A DNA stretch of 64,000 nucleotides from Verrucomicrobiia bacterium (lineage in GTDB: Bacteria; Verrucomicrobiota; Verrucomicrobiia; Limisphaerales; JADLHS01). The notes beneath the pieces are model-generated. The model saw only the letters and a program-made list of their open reading frames with translations. It was not told where the DNA came from and did no database searches. The stretch spans positions 909,360 to 973,359 of the forward strand of contig JAMLJH010000001.1 of NCBI GenBank assembly GCA_023953615.1, given 5' to 3'. Of this stretch, positions 16,401 to 24,930 are shown in pieces (position 1 is the first letter of the stretch; each line of letters begins with the position of its first letter). The position numbers and the translations under genes were made by a program.

Positions 16401-19034
16401 GCCGGCAGCGATTGGCGGGCTTGGAATCCGCGTTCGTGGATGGGTTCCAATCCGTTGGGGGCCGCCAACGGCACGGATTACGGAACGGACTTTTTCAATC
16501 CCAACAACGTATTCGGCAATCCCTGGTATTCCCGATTGTTGCAGGACCCGAACTTTTGGCAGAAGTGGATTGATCGTTATCAGACCTTGCGGGACGCACA
16601 ATTTTCAACCAACGCCATCTTCGCCATTATTGACGGGCTGACCGGCAACTTGGGTGCCGTGTCGGCGCGAGAAATTAGTAAATGGTCTGATTCCACCCCT
16701 CGTTCCGGCGTGGTCGCACCCTCGTCGGGCTGGCCGGATCGAAGTTATTCCTACACCTTTCCCGGCACTTACGCGGGTGAAGTGAACTTCCAGAAACAAT
16801 GGCTGATGGACCGACTGAATTTCATGGATGCCAATTTCCTCGCGCGGCCGACGGTGAACGCGACCAGTGGCCCGGTCAATAGCGGTCAGACGGTTGTCCT
16901 CACCCCCGCAAGCAAAGCGAACAGCCGCGTGTTCTACACGCTCAACGGCACCGATCCGCGTTTGCCGGGCGGGGCGATCTCGCCCGCCGCGCTTTCCAAC
17001 AGTGGCCCGGTGACGATCACCGTCACCAGTAACATTCAGCTTTTCGCGCGTTCATGGAATCCCACCCATCAAAATCTGACCGGCTCGAAAAATCCGCCTA
17101 TTTCCAGCCCCTGGTCGGGTCCGCGAGAGGTGACGCTCTACACTTCGCTGCCCGCTTTGCGCATCACTGAAATCATGTATAATCCGCCCGCGCCGCCGGT
17201 CGGAAACACCAGTGATCCAGACGACTTCGAGTACCTTGAATTACAGAACATCGGGAGCACGTCGCTGAATTTGAATGGGTTCAAAATTGGCGGCGGGATT
17301 TCCTATACGTTCCCCAACATGACTCTGGGCGGCGGCCAATACGTGGTGGTGGCCAAAGACCTGGCCGCGTTTCGCGCGCGCTACGGCATGTCACCACTGG
17401 TGGCGGGCGTGTACACCAACAAGCTGTCGAATAGTGGCGATCATCTCACCTTGGAAGGCGCGTTGGGCGAACCGATTCTGGACTTCAATTTCTCCGACGC
17501 CTGGTATCCGGGCACGGATGGCGAAGGGTTCTCGTTGGTGATCATCAATCCACTGGCAGATCCGGAAACCTGGAGTCTCAAGGAGAGCTGGCGTCCCAGC
17601 GGCGCGCTGAACGGTTCGCCCGGTGCGGATGATCCGACACCGACGCCAATTCCTCCCATCCTCGTGACGGAAGCGCTGACGCATACCGATCCGCCTTTGC
17701 GGGATGCCATCGAACTTTACAATCCCACCCTCGATGCGGTGAATGTGGGCGGTTGGTTTTTGACCGATGATCCGCATCAACCCCAAAAATACCGCCTTCC
17801 CGCCAACCAGTTCATTCCCGCCGACGGATACCTGGTCTTCGATGCGGATCAATTCGGCGTTGGCCCAACCAGCTTCCAACTGAGTTCAACCGGCGAGTCC
17901 GTTTACCTGTTTTCCGGCGACGCCAACACCAATCTCACCGGTTACGCGCATGGGTTTGCGTTCGGCGCGGCGCCGAATCCGGTTTCGTTTGGTCGGTACG
18001 TGAACAGTCAGCAGCGTGAGTTCTTTGTTTTGCAAAGCGTCAACACGCTCGGACAACGCAACGCTTATCCGCGCGTCGGACCAGTGGTGATCTCCGAAAT
18101 CATGTACAACCCGCCCCAGCTGCCCGGCGGCGCCAATGATGATTTGAACGAATTCATTGAACTGCAAAATATCACCAGCACCAACGTGCCCTTGTACGAT
18201 GTGAATTACCCGAGCAGCACCTGGCGCTTGCGAGATGCGGTCACCTTCGATTTTCCTTCCGGCCTCGTGTTGTCGCCGGGACAGCGGCTGTTGGTGGTGA
18301 GCTTCGACCCGGAACTTTACGGGGCTTTAAAGACCGCCTTCCTCGCGAAATACAGCGTGCCCGTCAACACGCTCTTGCTCGGTCCCTGGTCGGGCAAACT
18401 GAACAACGCCGGCGAAACGGTGGTGCTGGAGCGCCCCGACAATCCCAACCTGCTGCCCACCGGAGTTGAAGTGCCTTATTATCTCGTCGAAACCGTGACC
18501 TATTCACCCGTCGCCCCCTGGCCCTCAAGCGCGAATGGCGGCGGCCCTTCCTTGCAGCGGATCGAACCGACGCTGTTTGCGGACGATCCTTTGAACTGGC
18601 AGGCGGCAAATCCGACGGCAGGACAGGCCAATCCCGGCGGCCCGCAAGTGGACGTGGATGGCGACGGCCTGCCCGATGTGTGGGAGTTGGCCAACGGCCT
18701 TGACCCACAAATCGGCTCGGGACCGTTTGGTGCTGCCGGCGACGCCGATGGCGATGGCGCCGGCAACTGGCAGGAATACGTGGCCGGAACAAATCCCAGC
18801 GATCCGGATGATTACCTGCGCTTCAGCTCCATTGCGGCGGACGATCAAGTCTGCGAGCTGCAGTTCTTCTCGCACCTGGGCCGCACGTACGCGGTGGAAT
18901 TCACCGGATCGCTGACTCCGGCAAATTGGCAAACGCTGGTGAGCGGATTAACCGGCACCGGCGACACCATCTCCGTCACCGATCCGCAGACGGCCACGCG
19001 CTATTATCGGCTGCGCGTCAGTTATAATCCGTGA
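13470..19034 (+). CDS. Giant secreted CotH kinase / lamin-tail domain surface protein
   Basis: About 1854 residues from the ATG at 13470 (a GTG at 13449 adds seven). The signal is WVQLGMAVLLTAAASDGFAQ. Domains in order: Ig-like (~45-130); a region with an F5/8-like feel (~150-320); Ig-like Big_5-type (~330-420); lamin-tail LTD 1 (~430-530, DDGDYSDWIELYNAG); chitobiase-like C-terminal fold (~595-680); a CotH kinase domain (~690-1110: IHLRGSSTLGMAKKSFAVET, GPLWDFDRGLG); a second chitobiase-like fold; LTDs 2-4 at ~1240, ~1395 and ~1540, each starting ITEIMYNPP or similar; and a calcium-binding type-3 repeat (DVDGDGLPDVWELANGLDP, DADGDGAGNWQEY). CotH kinases phosphorylate surface proteins in spore coats. 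It is probably cell-surface attached; the target is unknown. Confidence 0.87.
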   Translation: MLHLPYFAHRLEKKGRSWVQLGMAVLLTAAASDGFAQAPSLTEAPVSPTIFLGDPMTLQVAASGSAPLSYQWFRDDAAIAGAVGTSYTIPAVSATDHHATFWVRVTNTLGVALSDAVSLTVDFGLPGAAVTNHLLSYSSVWRYNLSNNLDGVNWTDPGYADAVWPSGPGLLAAENNSAITPLIGTSLRAPNNPVTGMASGHAYYFRAAINVASNNLIPGPLIATIRADDGAMVYVNGTEALRLRMPAGVIGNTTFTLNGAFPPGASADATTDEIFQLEGINLMPGNNIIAASVHQANATSSDIVWGLALDSIGYQRVRDTVAPTVVNLIPAPGTTVPTFSSLEVVFSEGVKGVAAEDLLVNGVPATQVTEYAPEVYSFQFPPQPNGAVQVAWSPNAGIVDQSANSNAFVGGNYHYTVDPETTDLNVRITEFMAGNSTTIRDDDGDYSDWIELYNAGTQPVDLSGWYLTDNAGNLTKWRLPTGLSLAPGDYLLVWASNKNRGVVGAPLHTNFKLSKSAGNYLGLVYSDGATVVSAFTAYPAQYDDVSYGRDRLDYSLVGYFTTPTPGAVNATGGAGFLAPVTFSRPSGTFQSAFQLTLSTEATNAVIRYFLVTDSAAAALTDLPDNTSPIYTGPLNISTSTQVRARAFPAQADAFPSAPTSETYLQITPGAASFSSEAPVVLFYNFGGNVPPATTDQNAVMMVFDTDYGHASLTNPPAVVKRIGIHLRGSSTLGMAKKSFAVETWDEFNDNQSVGVLGMPAGSDWVFYAPNLYDKSWIHNPLMHDLSRSIGRYSPRARMVEVFTCFNGTTVNYAAPAVGHYNGVYVLMEKIKANADRVNIPRLTPMQTNTPAITGGYILKIDRADADERTFSAGNQGLVFVEPKMKDYSLYPGRALQQNYIAGYINSFYNALTGANWTNATTGYAAWIDVDAWIDHHLLNVLSLSSDALRLSAFMFKDRNQKFAMGPLWDFDRGLGTSAGSDWRAWNPRSWMGSNPLGAANGTDYGTDFFNPNNVFGNPWYSRLLQDPNFWQKWIDRYQTLRDAQFSTNAIFAIIDGLTGNLGAVSAREISKWSDSTPRSGVVAPSSGWPDRSYSYTFPGTYAGEVNFQKQWLMDRLNFMDANFLARPTVNATSGPVNSGQTVVLTPASKANSRVFYTLNGTDPRLPGGAISPAALSNSGPVTITVTSNIQLFARSWNPTHQNLTGSKNPPISSPWSGPREVTLYTSLPALRITEIMYNPPAPPVGNTSDPDDFEYLELQNIGSTSLNLNGFKIGGGISYTFPNMTLGGGQYVVVAKDLAAFRARYGMSPLVAGVYTNKLSNSGDHLTLEGALGEPILDFNFSDAWYPGTDGEGFSLVIINPLADPETWSLKESWRPSGALNGSPGADDPTPTPIPPILVTEALTHTDPPLRDAIELYNPTLDAVNVGGWFLTDDPHQPQKYRLPANQFIPADGYLVFDADQFGVGPTSFQLSSTGESVYLFSGDANTNLTGYAHGFAFGAAPNPVSFGRYVNSQQREFFVLQSVNTLGQRNAYPRVGPVVISEIMYNPPQLPGGANDDLNEFIELQNITSTNVPLYDVNYPSSTWRLRDAVTFDFPSGLVLSPGQRLLVVSFDPELYGALKTAFLAKYSVPVNTLLLGPWSGKLNNAGETVVLERPDNPNLLPTGVEVPYYLVETVTYSPVAPWPSSANGGGPSLQRIEPTLFADDPLNWQAANPTAGQANPGGPQVDVDGDGLPDVWELANGLDPQIGSGPFGAAGDADGDGAGNWQEYVAGTNPSDPDDYLRFSSIAADDQVCELQFFSHLGRTYAVEFTGSLTPANWQTLVSGLTGTGDTISVTDPQTATRYYRLRVSYNP

Positions 19035-19042
19035 GGTAATCC

Positions 19043-19073
19043 AAAAAAAACGGCGGGGTGATTAATCCCCGCC
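19043..19073 (-). terminator. Rho-independent terminator for the minus strand
   Basis: A GGCGGGG/CCCCGCC stem with an 8-base loop lies at 19052-19073. On the plus strand it is preceded by eight A residues (19043-19050), so read on the minus strand the hairpin is followed by a U-run. It should end transcription coming from the tRNA-Ala gene on the minus strand, about 160 bases away. Confidence 0.7.
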
Positions 19074-19233
19074 CTAGCCAAGGGTAAGTGGGATGACAGG
19101 GAAGGATCAAACCGACCGCGACTAATTAACGGAGGAGATGCGGGATAGTGATCGGAGCCTGCACTTGCGCAAATACTGGCGACGCTCACTAAAAAGCCAA
19201 CCAGTAACGGTTGATTTCAGAGTTCTTGAGTAA

Positions 19234-19309
19234 TGGTGGAGCCGAGGAGATTCGAACTCCTGACCCCCACAATGCCATTGTGGTGCTCTACCAACTGAGC
19301 TACGACCCC
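19234..19309 (-). tRNA. tRNA-Ala (GGC anticodon)
   Basis: Read on the minus strand, a full cloverleaf is visible: acceptor GGGGTCG paired with CGGCTCC, D arm GCTCAGTTGGTAGAGC, anticodon arm CCACA-ATGGCAT-TGTGG with anticodon GGC, T arm AGGAG-TTCGAAT-CTCCT, and an encoded 3' CCA. The acceptor stem carries the G3-U70 wobble pair that is the main alanine identity element. 76 bases. Confidence 0.95.
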
Positions 19310-19593
19310 ATCCAAAAGCGCCGAAACTTTAACGAGCCGGACGGTTAAGTCAAAATCAAATTCATCCGCTCTTGAGATTATTGAGGTGAAATCATTTGGT
19401 TGGATAAGGCGCTTCACTCCGCGCGCACCGCCGTGGTGAATCAAAACGCGCCAGTATCAGCCAGCGACGGGCAGAGGACTGCCGCTCCACCTTTGAGCGA
19501 CCAGGTCTGCCGGCCCGACCCGCTTCAAGACGGATGGGTGAGCAGCGTGAGTAAAAATCTTCCCATCACTCCATGGCTGGCTAACATAGTGAC

Positions 19594-20079
19594 ATGCCAT
19601 CATTTGACATTGTCAGTGAAGTGAACTCGATGGAGATCGAGAACGCGGTCAACACCGCGAAAAAAGAGCTGGCCAATCGCTTCGATTTGAGAGGGAGCAA
19701 AGCCGAGATCGTGCTGGAAAAGAATGACATCAAACTGAGCGCCGAGGATCAGTTCAAAATCAAGGCGCTGGCCGATATTGTCCTGGGCAAACTCGCCAAA
19801 CGGAACATCAGTCTGAAAAATGTCGAGCAGCCCGAACCGGATATTTCGCCGCTGGGTCATGCGCGCCAGGTGATCAAAATCAAACAGGGCGTTGCCGCCG
19901 AGGTGGCGCGCGAGATCACCACCTACATCCGCAACCAAAAACTCAAAGTGACGACACAAATCCAGGATCAACAGATTCGGGTGACCGGCAAAAGTCGGGA
20001 TGATTTGCAGGCGGTGATTGCCGCAGTGCGCGCCAAAGATTTTCCGCTGGCCTTGCAGTTTCAAAATTTTCGGGACTGA
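19594..20079 (+). CDS. YajQ-family nucleotide-binding protein
   Basis: 161 residues starting MPSFDIVSEVNSMEIENAVN, the characteristic YajQ opening, followed by NRFDLRGSKAEIVLEK and an end IAAVRAKDFPLALQFQNFRD, which is almost invariant in the family. YajQ proteins have two RNP-like folds and bind nucleotides; some bind cyclic di-GMP and act as transcription co-factors. The gene stands alone between the tRNA-Ala and the CRISPR array. Confidence 0.95.
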   Translation: MPSFDIVSEVNSMEIENAVNTAKKELANRFDLRGSKAEIVLEKNDIKLSAEDQFKIKALADIVLGKLAKRNISLKNVEQPEPDISPLGHARQVIKIKQGVAAEVAREITTYIRNQKLKVTTQIQDQQIRVTGKSRDDLQAVIAAVRAKDFPLALQFQNFRD

Positions 20080-20105
20080 TGGTGGAATGGGCGGTGCGGA
20101 AATGA

Positions 20106-20205
20106 AAACCGTCGGCGGACCCGCTGCTGCAAATCCCTATCCAAGCATAACATCTTCCAGAGTGAAGGACGACAATTGCTGCAACAGCGGGTCCGCCGAC
20201 GGTTT
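20106..20205. repeat. 100-bp inverted-repeat element abutting the CRISPR array
   Basis: Perfect 21-base arms occupy 20106-20126 and 20185-20205 (arm core CCGTCGGCGGACCCGCTG and its complement), extending inward to about 26 bases with one mismatch. They enclose a 50-base centre. The last four bases of the right arm (GTTT) are the first four of the first CRISPR repeat. It could be a MITE-like or REP-like element inserted at the leader-repeat boundary, or a very stable hairpin at the 5' end of the pre-crRNA. No ORF lies within. Confidence 0.75.
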
Positions 20206-23200
20206 GGGATTGCCCCCCGTCCAAGGGCTGACAAACTAAAACCGGAAACCGCCCAACACGTAAGAAAGTTTGGGATTGCCCCCCGTCCAAGGGCTGACAA
20301 ACTTACCCCGAGCCGGCCGAGTTAAATATGAGTGTTTGGGATTGCCCCCCGTCCAAGGGCTGACAAACTTCCGGCGGCTGTTCGAGGATTTACAAGACGG
20401 TTTGGGATTGCCCCCCGTCCAAGGGCTGACAAACTTGTGGCTCAAAGGTCTTGAAGTTGGAACAGGTTTGGGATTGCCCCCCGTCCAAGGGCTGACAAAC
20501 TCTGCCGGTGTCTCGGGCGGTTTGATGCCGGGTTTGGGATTGCCCCCCGTCCAAGGGCTGACAAACTGCGGGCAAAATACGTAGAAGCGCGGAACAGTTT
20601 GGGATTGCCCCCCGTCCAAGGGCTGACAAACTCACAGAATCAGCGGAGCCAACACCAACACCGTTTGGGATTGCCCCCCGTCCAAGGGCTGACAAACTTG
20701 GATTTAAGCGTGAGCTGATCATTCAACTGTTTGGGATTGCCCCCCGTCCAAGGGCTGACAAACTGAGCAAACGAAAGGCACTTGCTCATTACAAGTTTGG
20801 GATTGCCCCCCGTCCAAGGGCTGACAAACTAACATGATCACCATCAAGCTCAACAAAGAAGTTTGGGATTGCCCCCCGTCCAAGGGCTGACAAACTGCGG
20901 AGATGATCGGCGAGCCGCCGTTGAGAGTTTGGGATTGCCCCCCGTCCAAGGGCTGACAAACTCCTTCACGCGTTGTTGATGTTCGCGAATGAGTTTGGGA
21001 TTGCCCCCCGTCCAAGGGCTGACAAACTCACTACGCGAGCCGCTGAAATTCGGCAAGAGTTTGGGATTGCCCCCCGTCCAAGGGCTGACAAACTCATTAC
21101 TGCCAGTCACCGCCGCCAGAATAAGTTTGGGATTGCCCCCCGTCCAAGGGCTGACAAACTACTCAAGGAGGCGGCAAAGGCGCAGGAAGAGTTTGGGATT
21201 GCCCCCCGTCCAAGGGCTGACAAACTTCTCGCGCACGTAGGGGGGTGTGAGTGAGTGTTTGGGATTGCCCCCCGTCCAAGGGCTGACAAACTGACCAGCC
21301 GCCCGGCTCGCCGGTCGTGGTTGTTTGGGATTGCCCCCCGTCCAAGGGCTGACAAACTAAAGCCGTTGGTGTAGTGCGTAACTCCGCCGTTTGGGATTGC
21401 CCCCCGTCCAAGGGCTGACAAACTCACATATCGAGGGGAACGCTCCACAAGCTGGTTTGGGATTGCCCCCCGTCCAAGGGCTGACAAACTCGCCCGCCAC
21501 CATCGCCGCCGCTCATTTGCGTTTGGGATTGCCCCCCGTCCAAGGGCTGACAAACTGTCGGAATGGCGTTTGCGAGAGAGAGAAATGTTTGGGATTGCCC
21601 CCCGTCCAAGGGCTGACAAACTCAAATCAAAATCGCACCCCGCCTCGGACATGTTTGGGATTGCCCCCCGTCCAAGGGCTGACAAACTGCAAAAACATCA
21701 CTTGTGCCTTCCATGGTCGTTTGGGATTGCCCCCCGTCCAAGGGCTGACAAACTCGGTCGTGTGGCCGCCGGTGGAAATATCCGGTTTGGGATTGCCCCC
21801 CGTCCAAGGGCTGACAAACTAAGACCCGGATAAACAAGAAAGAGCAAATGGTTTGGGATTGCCCCCCGTCCAAGGGCTGACAAACTACGCCGTCAGGTAC
21901 CCAACTGTCCGAGACCGTTTGGGATTGCCCCCCGTCCAAGGGCTGACAAACTGTCTTGGTATGAATTGCCGGTTTAACATGAGTTTGGGATTGCCCCCCG
22001 TCCAAGGGCTGACAAACTGCTAAACGGGGCGTAATGGTTAAAGTTTGGGTTTGGGATTGCCCCCCGTCCAAGGGCTGACAAACTCATTTTCTACAAAAGG
22101 ACGTTGCCATCCCCGTTTGGGATTGCCCCCCGTCCAAGGGCTGACAAACTTCCACGAACGATTTACAGCCGTCCAGGAATAGTTTGGGATTGCCCCCCGT
22201 CCAAGGGCTGACAAACTGCCGCTCGCTGCGCAACGCGGCTCGATTCCGTTTGGGATTGCCCCCCGTCCAAGGGCTGACAAACTTAGAGTGTGCCCGGGTG
22301 TGTGAAACTAGGCGTTTGGGATTGCCCCCCGTCCAAGGGCTGACAAACTACTTTGAAGAATAGGCGAAGTCGAAGCTGTGTTTGGGATTGCCCCCCGTCC
22401 AAGGGCTGACAAACTTCCTTCGCCGGTTGTAGTGCCGGCGGAACCGTTTGGGATTGCCCCCCGTCCAAGGGCTGACAAACTCAAGACTACACGCACCCAA
22501 AAACGAAGACAGTTTGGGATTGCCCCCCGTCCAAGGGCTGACAAACTCTGGATCAGACGACGGATCAGCCTCTTGGGGTTTGGGATTGCCCCCCGTCCAA
22601 GGGCTGACAAACTACACGCGCACGGGGCAAACGACTACGGATCGTTTGGGATTGCCCCCCGTCCAAGGGCTGACAAACTCCGACTGGAGCCGGATGGCGC
22701 GTATTCAAAGTTTGGGATTGCCCCCCGTCCAAGGGCTGACAAACTCTGTGCAAGGCGTGGTGCGGACTTTTAGAGGTTTGGGATTGCCCCCCGTCCAAGG
22801 GCTGACAAACTTACGCCAATGAATCGCCCACACCGGCGGCTGTTTGGGATTGCCCCCCGTCCAAGGGCTGACAAACTGAGACTGGATCGAGGCGCAGCGC
22901 AAAGCGTGTTTGGGATTGCCCCCCGTCCAAGGGCTGACAAACTTTTGAGTTTCGAGCATTTCGTTGCGTGGGCGTTTGGGATTGCCCCCCGTCCAAGGGC
23001 TGACAAACTCCGCGCGGAGGCCATGCTGCGCGAGATACGGTTTGGGATTGCCCCCCGTCCAAGGGCTGACAAACTTGAATTGGTTATCAAGGTGAGCGCC
23101 GTGCCGTTTGGGATTGCCCCCCGTCCAAGGGCTGACAAACTGAGATGATCGAAGCCGAGCGCCACCTTTCCGTTTGGGATTGCCCCCCGTCCAAGGGCTG

Positions 23201-24065
23201 ACAAACTCATGCGCCGGAAAAGAATCGTCCGTCGTCCGTTTGGGATTGCCCCCCGTCCAAGGGCTGACAAACTGATTGCGCCAAAATCGAGCGCGACTCC
23301 AGCGTTTGGGATTGCCCCCCGTCCAAGGGCTGACAAACTCATGGGCGCAAGCGGTGAGAGATGCGCGTGGTTTGGGATTGCCCCCCGTCCAAGGGCTGAC
23401 AAACTTTCGCGAAATCGCCTTGCTGCCACAGGTCAGTTTGGGATTGCCCCCCGTCCAAGGGCTGACAAACTTCGCGGATAACAAACTCGCGCAACTCGGC
23501 TGTTTGGGATTGCCCCCCGTCCAAGGGCTGACAAACTTTTGGGGAAATGTTTGGGTTCGCGAAACGCGTTTGGGATTGCCCCCCGTCCAAGGGCTGACAA
23601 ACTACCGTTAAACGTCTGAACCGCGTGCTGGTCGTTTGGGATTGCCCCCCGTCCAAGGGCTGACAAACTACAGTTTGAGCGGGAGGCCAAAGCCAGAGCG
23701 TTTGGGATTGCCCCCCGTCCAAGGGCTGACAAACTCAGGCGAAGATACCAGCCAAGCGCAAGACTGTTTGGGATTGCCCCCCGTCCAAGGGCTGACAAAC
23801 TTTCATTCCCGCCGCTACCCGTTCCCCACTTGTTTGGGATTGCCCCCCGTCCAAGGGCTGACAAACTGGGGACAGCCGCAACTGCTACGCCTACTATGTT
23901 TGGGATTGCCCCCCGTCCAAGGGCTGACAAACTAAAGGCGTTGTTGTTGCGCACTTCAAGTGCGTTTGGGATTGCCCCCCGTCCAAGGGCTGACAAACTT
24001 GACGACGTGCAAGCGGTGGTTGCTCCCGTGTTTGGGATTGCCCCCCGTCCAAGGGCTGACAAACT
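20202..24065 (+). CRISPR. Type II-C CRISPR array, 59 repeats and 58 spacers
   Basis: A 36-base repeat beginning GTTTGGGATTG, with CCCCCCGTCCAAGGGCTG in the middle and ending ACAAACT, recurs with a 66-base period from 20202 to 24030. I located all 59 copies; all appear identical, including the first and last. Spacers are 30 bases, except one of 29 and one of 31. The plus strand is the crRNA sense strand because the tracrRNA anti-repeat downstream pairs with it. No degenerate terminal repeat marks the old end. Proline-rich open frames reading GIAPRPRADKL in this region are artefacts of the repeat. Confidence 0.98.
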
Positions 24066-24068
24066 GGG

Positions 24069-24097
24069 TTGACGGCAGAAAGTGGTTCCGATAAGAG
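24069..24097 (+). promoter_or_regulatory. Putative promoter of the tracrRNA
   Basis: TTGACG at 24069-24074 and TAAGAG at 24092-24097, separated by 17 bases, resemble a sigma-70 -35/-10 pair. Transcription would start near 24104, just before the anti-repeat. It begins only 3 bases after the last CRISPR repeat, so it separates tracrRNA expression from the array. The -10 match is only fair. Confidence 0.5.
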
Positions 24098-24103
24098 TCT
24101 GAT

Positions 24104-24272
24104 CGAGTTGATTCAACCTTTGGACGGGGGGCATCATCTCAAATATGTTGACCAACTCCGGGTTACGCTGGAACGCAGCCGCAAGGCTGCCCACCCCGGA
24201 GAGAGTAATTGTAGAAATACGATGAAACGAGGTCTTGAACGGCACTGACTTTCGTCAGTGCCGTTCTTTTTT
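24104..24272 (+). ncRNA. tracrRNA
   Basis: The anti-repeat (about 24111-24144) complements the CRISPR repeat: CCTTTGGACGGGGGGCA pairs with the repeat's central TGCCCCCCGTCCAAGG with one G-U wobble. After a 2-base bulge (UC), AUCUCAAAU pairs with the first nine bases of the repeat. That upper stem / bulge / lower stem layout is what RNase III and Cas9 recognise in type II systems. Downstream lie a nested hairpin (outer CTCCGGG / CCCCGGAG at 24156-24201, inner GCAGCC-GCAA-GGCTGC) and a terminator. It would join crRNA to form the Cas9 guide. Orientation matches the array and is convergent with cas2. Confidence 0.88.
24237..24272 (+). terminator. Intrinsic terminator of the tracrRNA
   Basis: A perfect 13-bp stem (GAACGGCACTGAC and its complement) with a 4-base TTTC loop is followed by six T residues at 24267-24272. 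The T-run overlaps the stop codon of the convergent cas2 gene (24271-24273), so the tracrRNA and cas operon meet at this point. Confidence 0.92.
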
Positions 24273-24930
24273 AGAAGAACATCATTTGCTCGGGCATGTC
24301 TTCCGGTTTTTCCTTTTGCTGACTGCGAACCACAATCATTCGCCCCCACTGCGCATCGGTGATCAGTAAGCCACGGACTTCCCCGCGCGAGGGGATTTTG
24401 GATCGTAACCGCCGCACCTGAGTTTCCACGCGGTCCGCTGAACCGCAAGGCCGCGCATAGACGCTGAATTGCACCATCATGTATCCGTCCTTGATGAGGT
24501 CTTTGCGGAAGTTGGCGGCATCGCGGCGTTCCTCCGGTGTTCCGACGGGGAGATCAAAAAAGACCATGACCCAGGCCATACGATATTTGCTGCATACCGG
24601 ATTGCGTCCCTGTTTGCCACGGGATTTACGGCGTGATTTTTCAACAGCGGTTGAGGGTTGAAGTTGAAACGGTGGTTCAGATTCGGAAAGCCCGGCAGGT
24701 GAAATTAAATCGTTCATCTGCCCCTCACCCGTCCTTGCGGACTCCCTCTCTCCTACCGAAGGGGAGAGGGATAGGGTGAGGGGTTCGTCGTATTTTTGTC
24801 GTCGTGGTCGTTCGTCGGGCAACAAATCTTCGTCTGGAGCGCCGGCCTCCGGTCCGGCGTGTTCCGAATCCATTTCTTCGTGCCAGATCGGAGAACGGCG
24901 CTCCAAGTCATCTTGGAATTCTTCACTCAC
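24271..24930 (-). CDS. cas2: Cas2 endoribonuclease-like integration protein with abnormal N-terminal extension
   Basis: 219 residues from a GTG whose last bases overlap the cas1 stop (GTGA), which supports this long start through translational coupling. The Cas2 core occupies about residues 116-219: MAWVMVFFDLPVGTPEERRDAANFRKDLIKDG, then YARPCGS and GEVRGLLITDAQWGRM. Cas2 is normally ~90-110 residues and forms the centre of the Cas1-Cas2 spacer integrase. The extra ~115 residues are polar and low in complexity; residues ~50-70 (PLTLSLSPSVGERESARTGEG) are encoded by a palindromic repeat at 24721-24783. An internal start such as MAWV at residue 118 could give a normal Cas2. Confidence 0.9.
   Translation of the reverse strand: MSEEFQDDLERRSPIWHEEMDSEHAGPEAGAPDEDLLPDERPRRQKYDEPLTLSLSPSVGERESARTGEGQMNDLISPAGLSESEPPFQLQPSTAVEKSRRKSRGKQGRNPVCSKYRMAWVMVFFDLPVGTPEERRDAANFRKDLIKDGYMMVQFSVYARPCGSADRVETQVRRLRSKIPSRGEVRGLLITDAQWGRMIVVRSQQKEKPEDMPEQMMFF
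24721..24783. repeat. Palindromic repeat inside cas2
   Basis: Outer arms CCCCTCACCC and GGGTGAGGGG and inner arms CCCTCTCTCC and GGAGAGGG form a long imperfect hairpin. Repeats of this kind (CCCTCACCC...GGGTGAGGG) are common between genes of many bacteria. Here it is read in frame as 21 codons in the N-terminal extension of cas2. Confidence 0.8.

Noticed and set aside
20202-24065. Promoters inside every CRISPR repeat, as in Neisseria type II-C arrays
   Set aside because: The repeat's 3' end contains CTGACA, a possible -35, but no extended -10 was seen, so repeat-internal promoters cannot be supported from sequence alone.
20236-24072. Many long open frames of repeated proline/arginine-rich or leucine-rich sequence (GIAPRPRADKL, LGLPPVQGLTN and similar) on both strands
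   Set aside because: They are translations of the 36-bp CRISPR repeat in different frames; the spacing matches the repeat, and no gene-like features are present.
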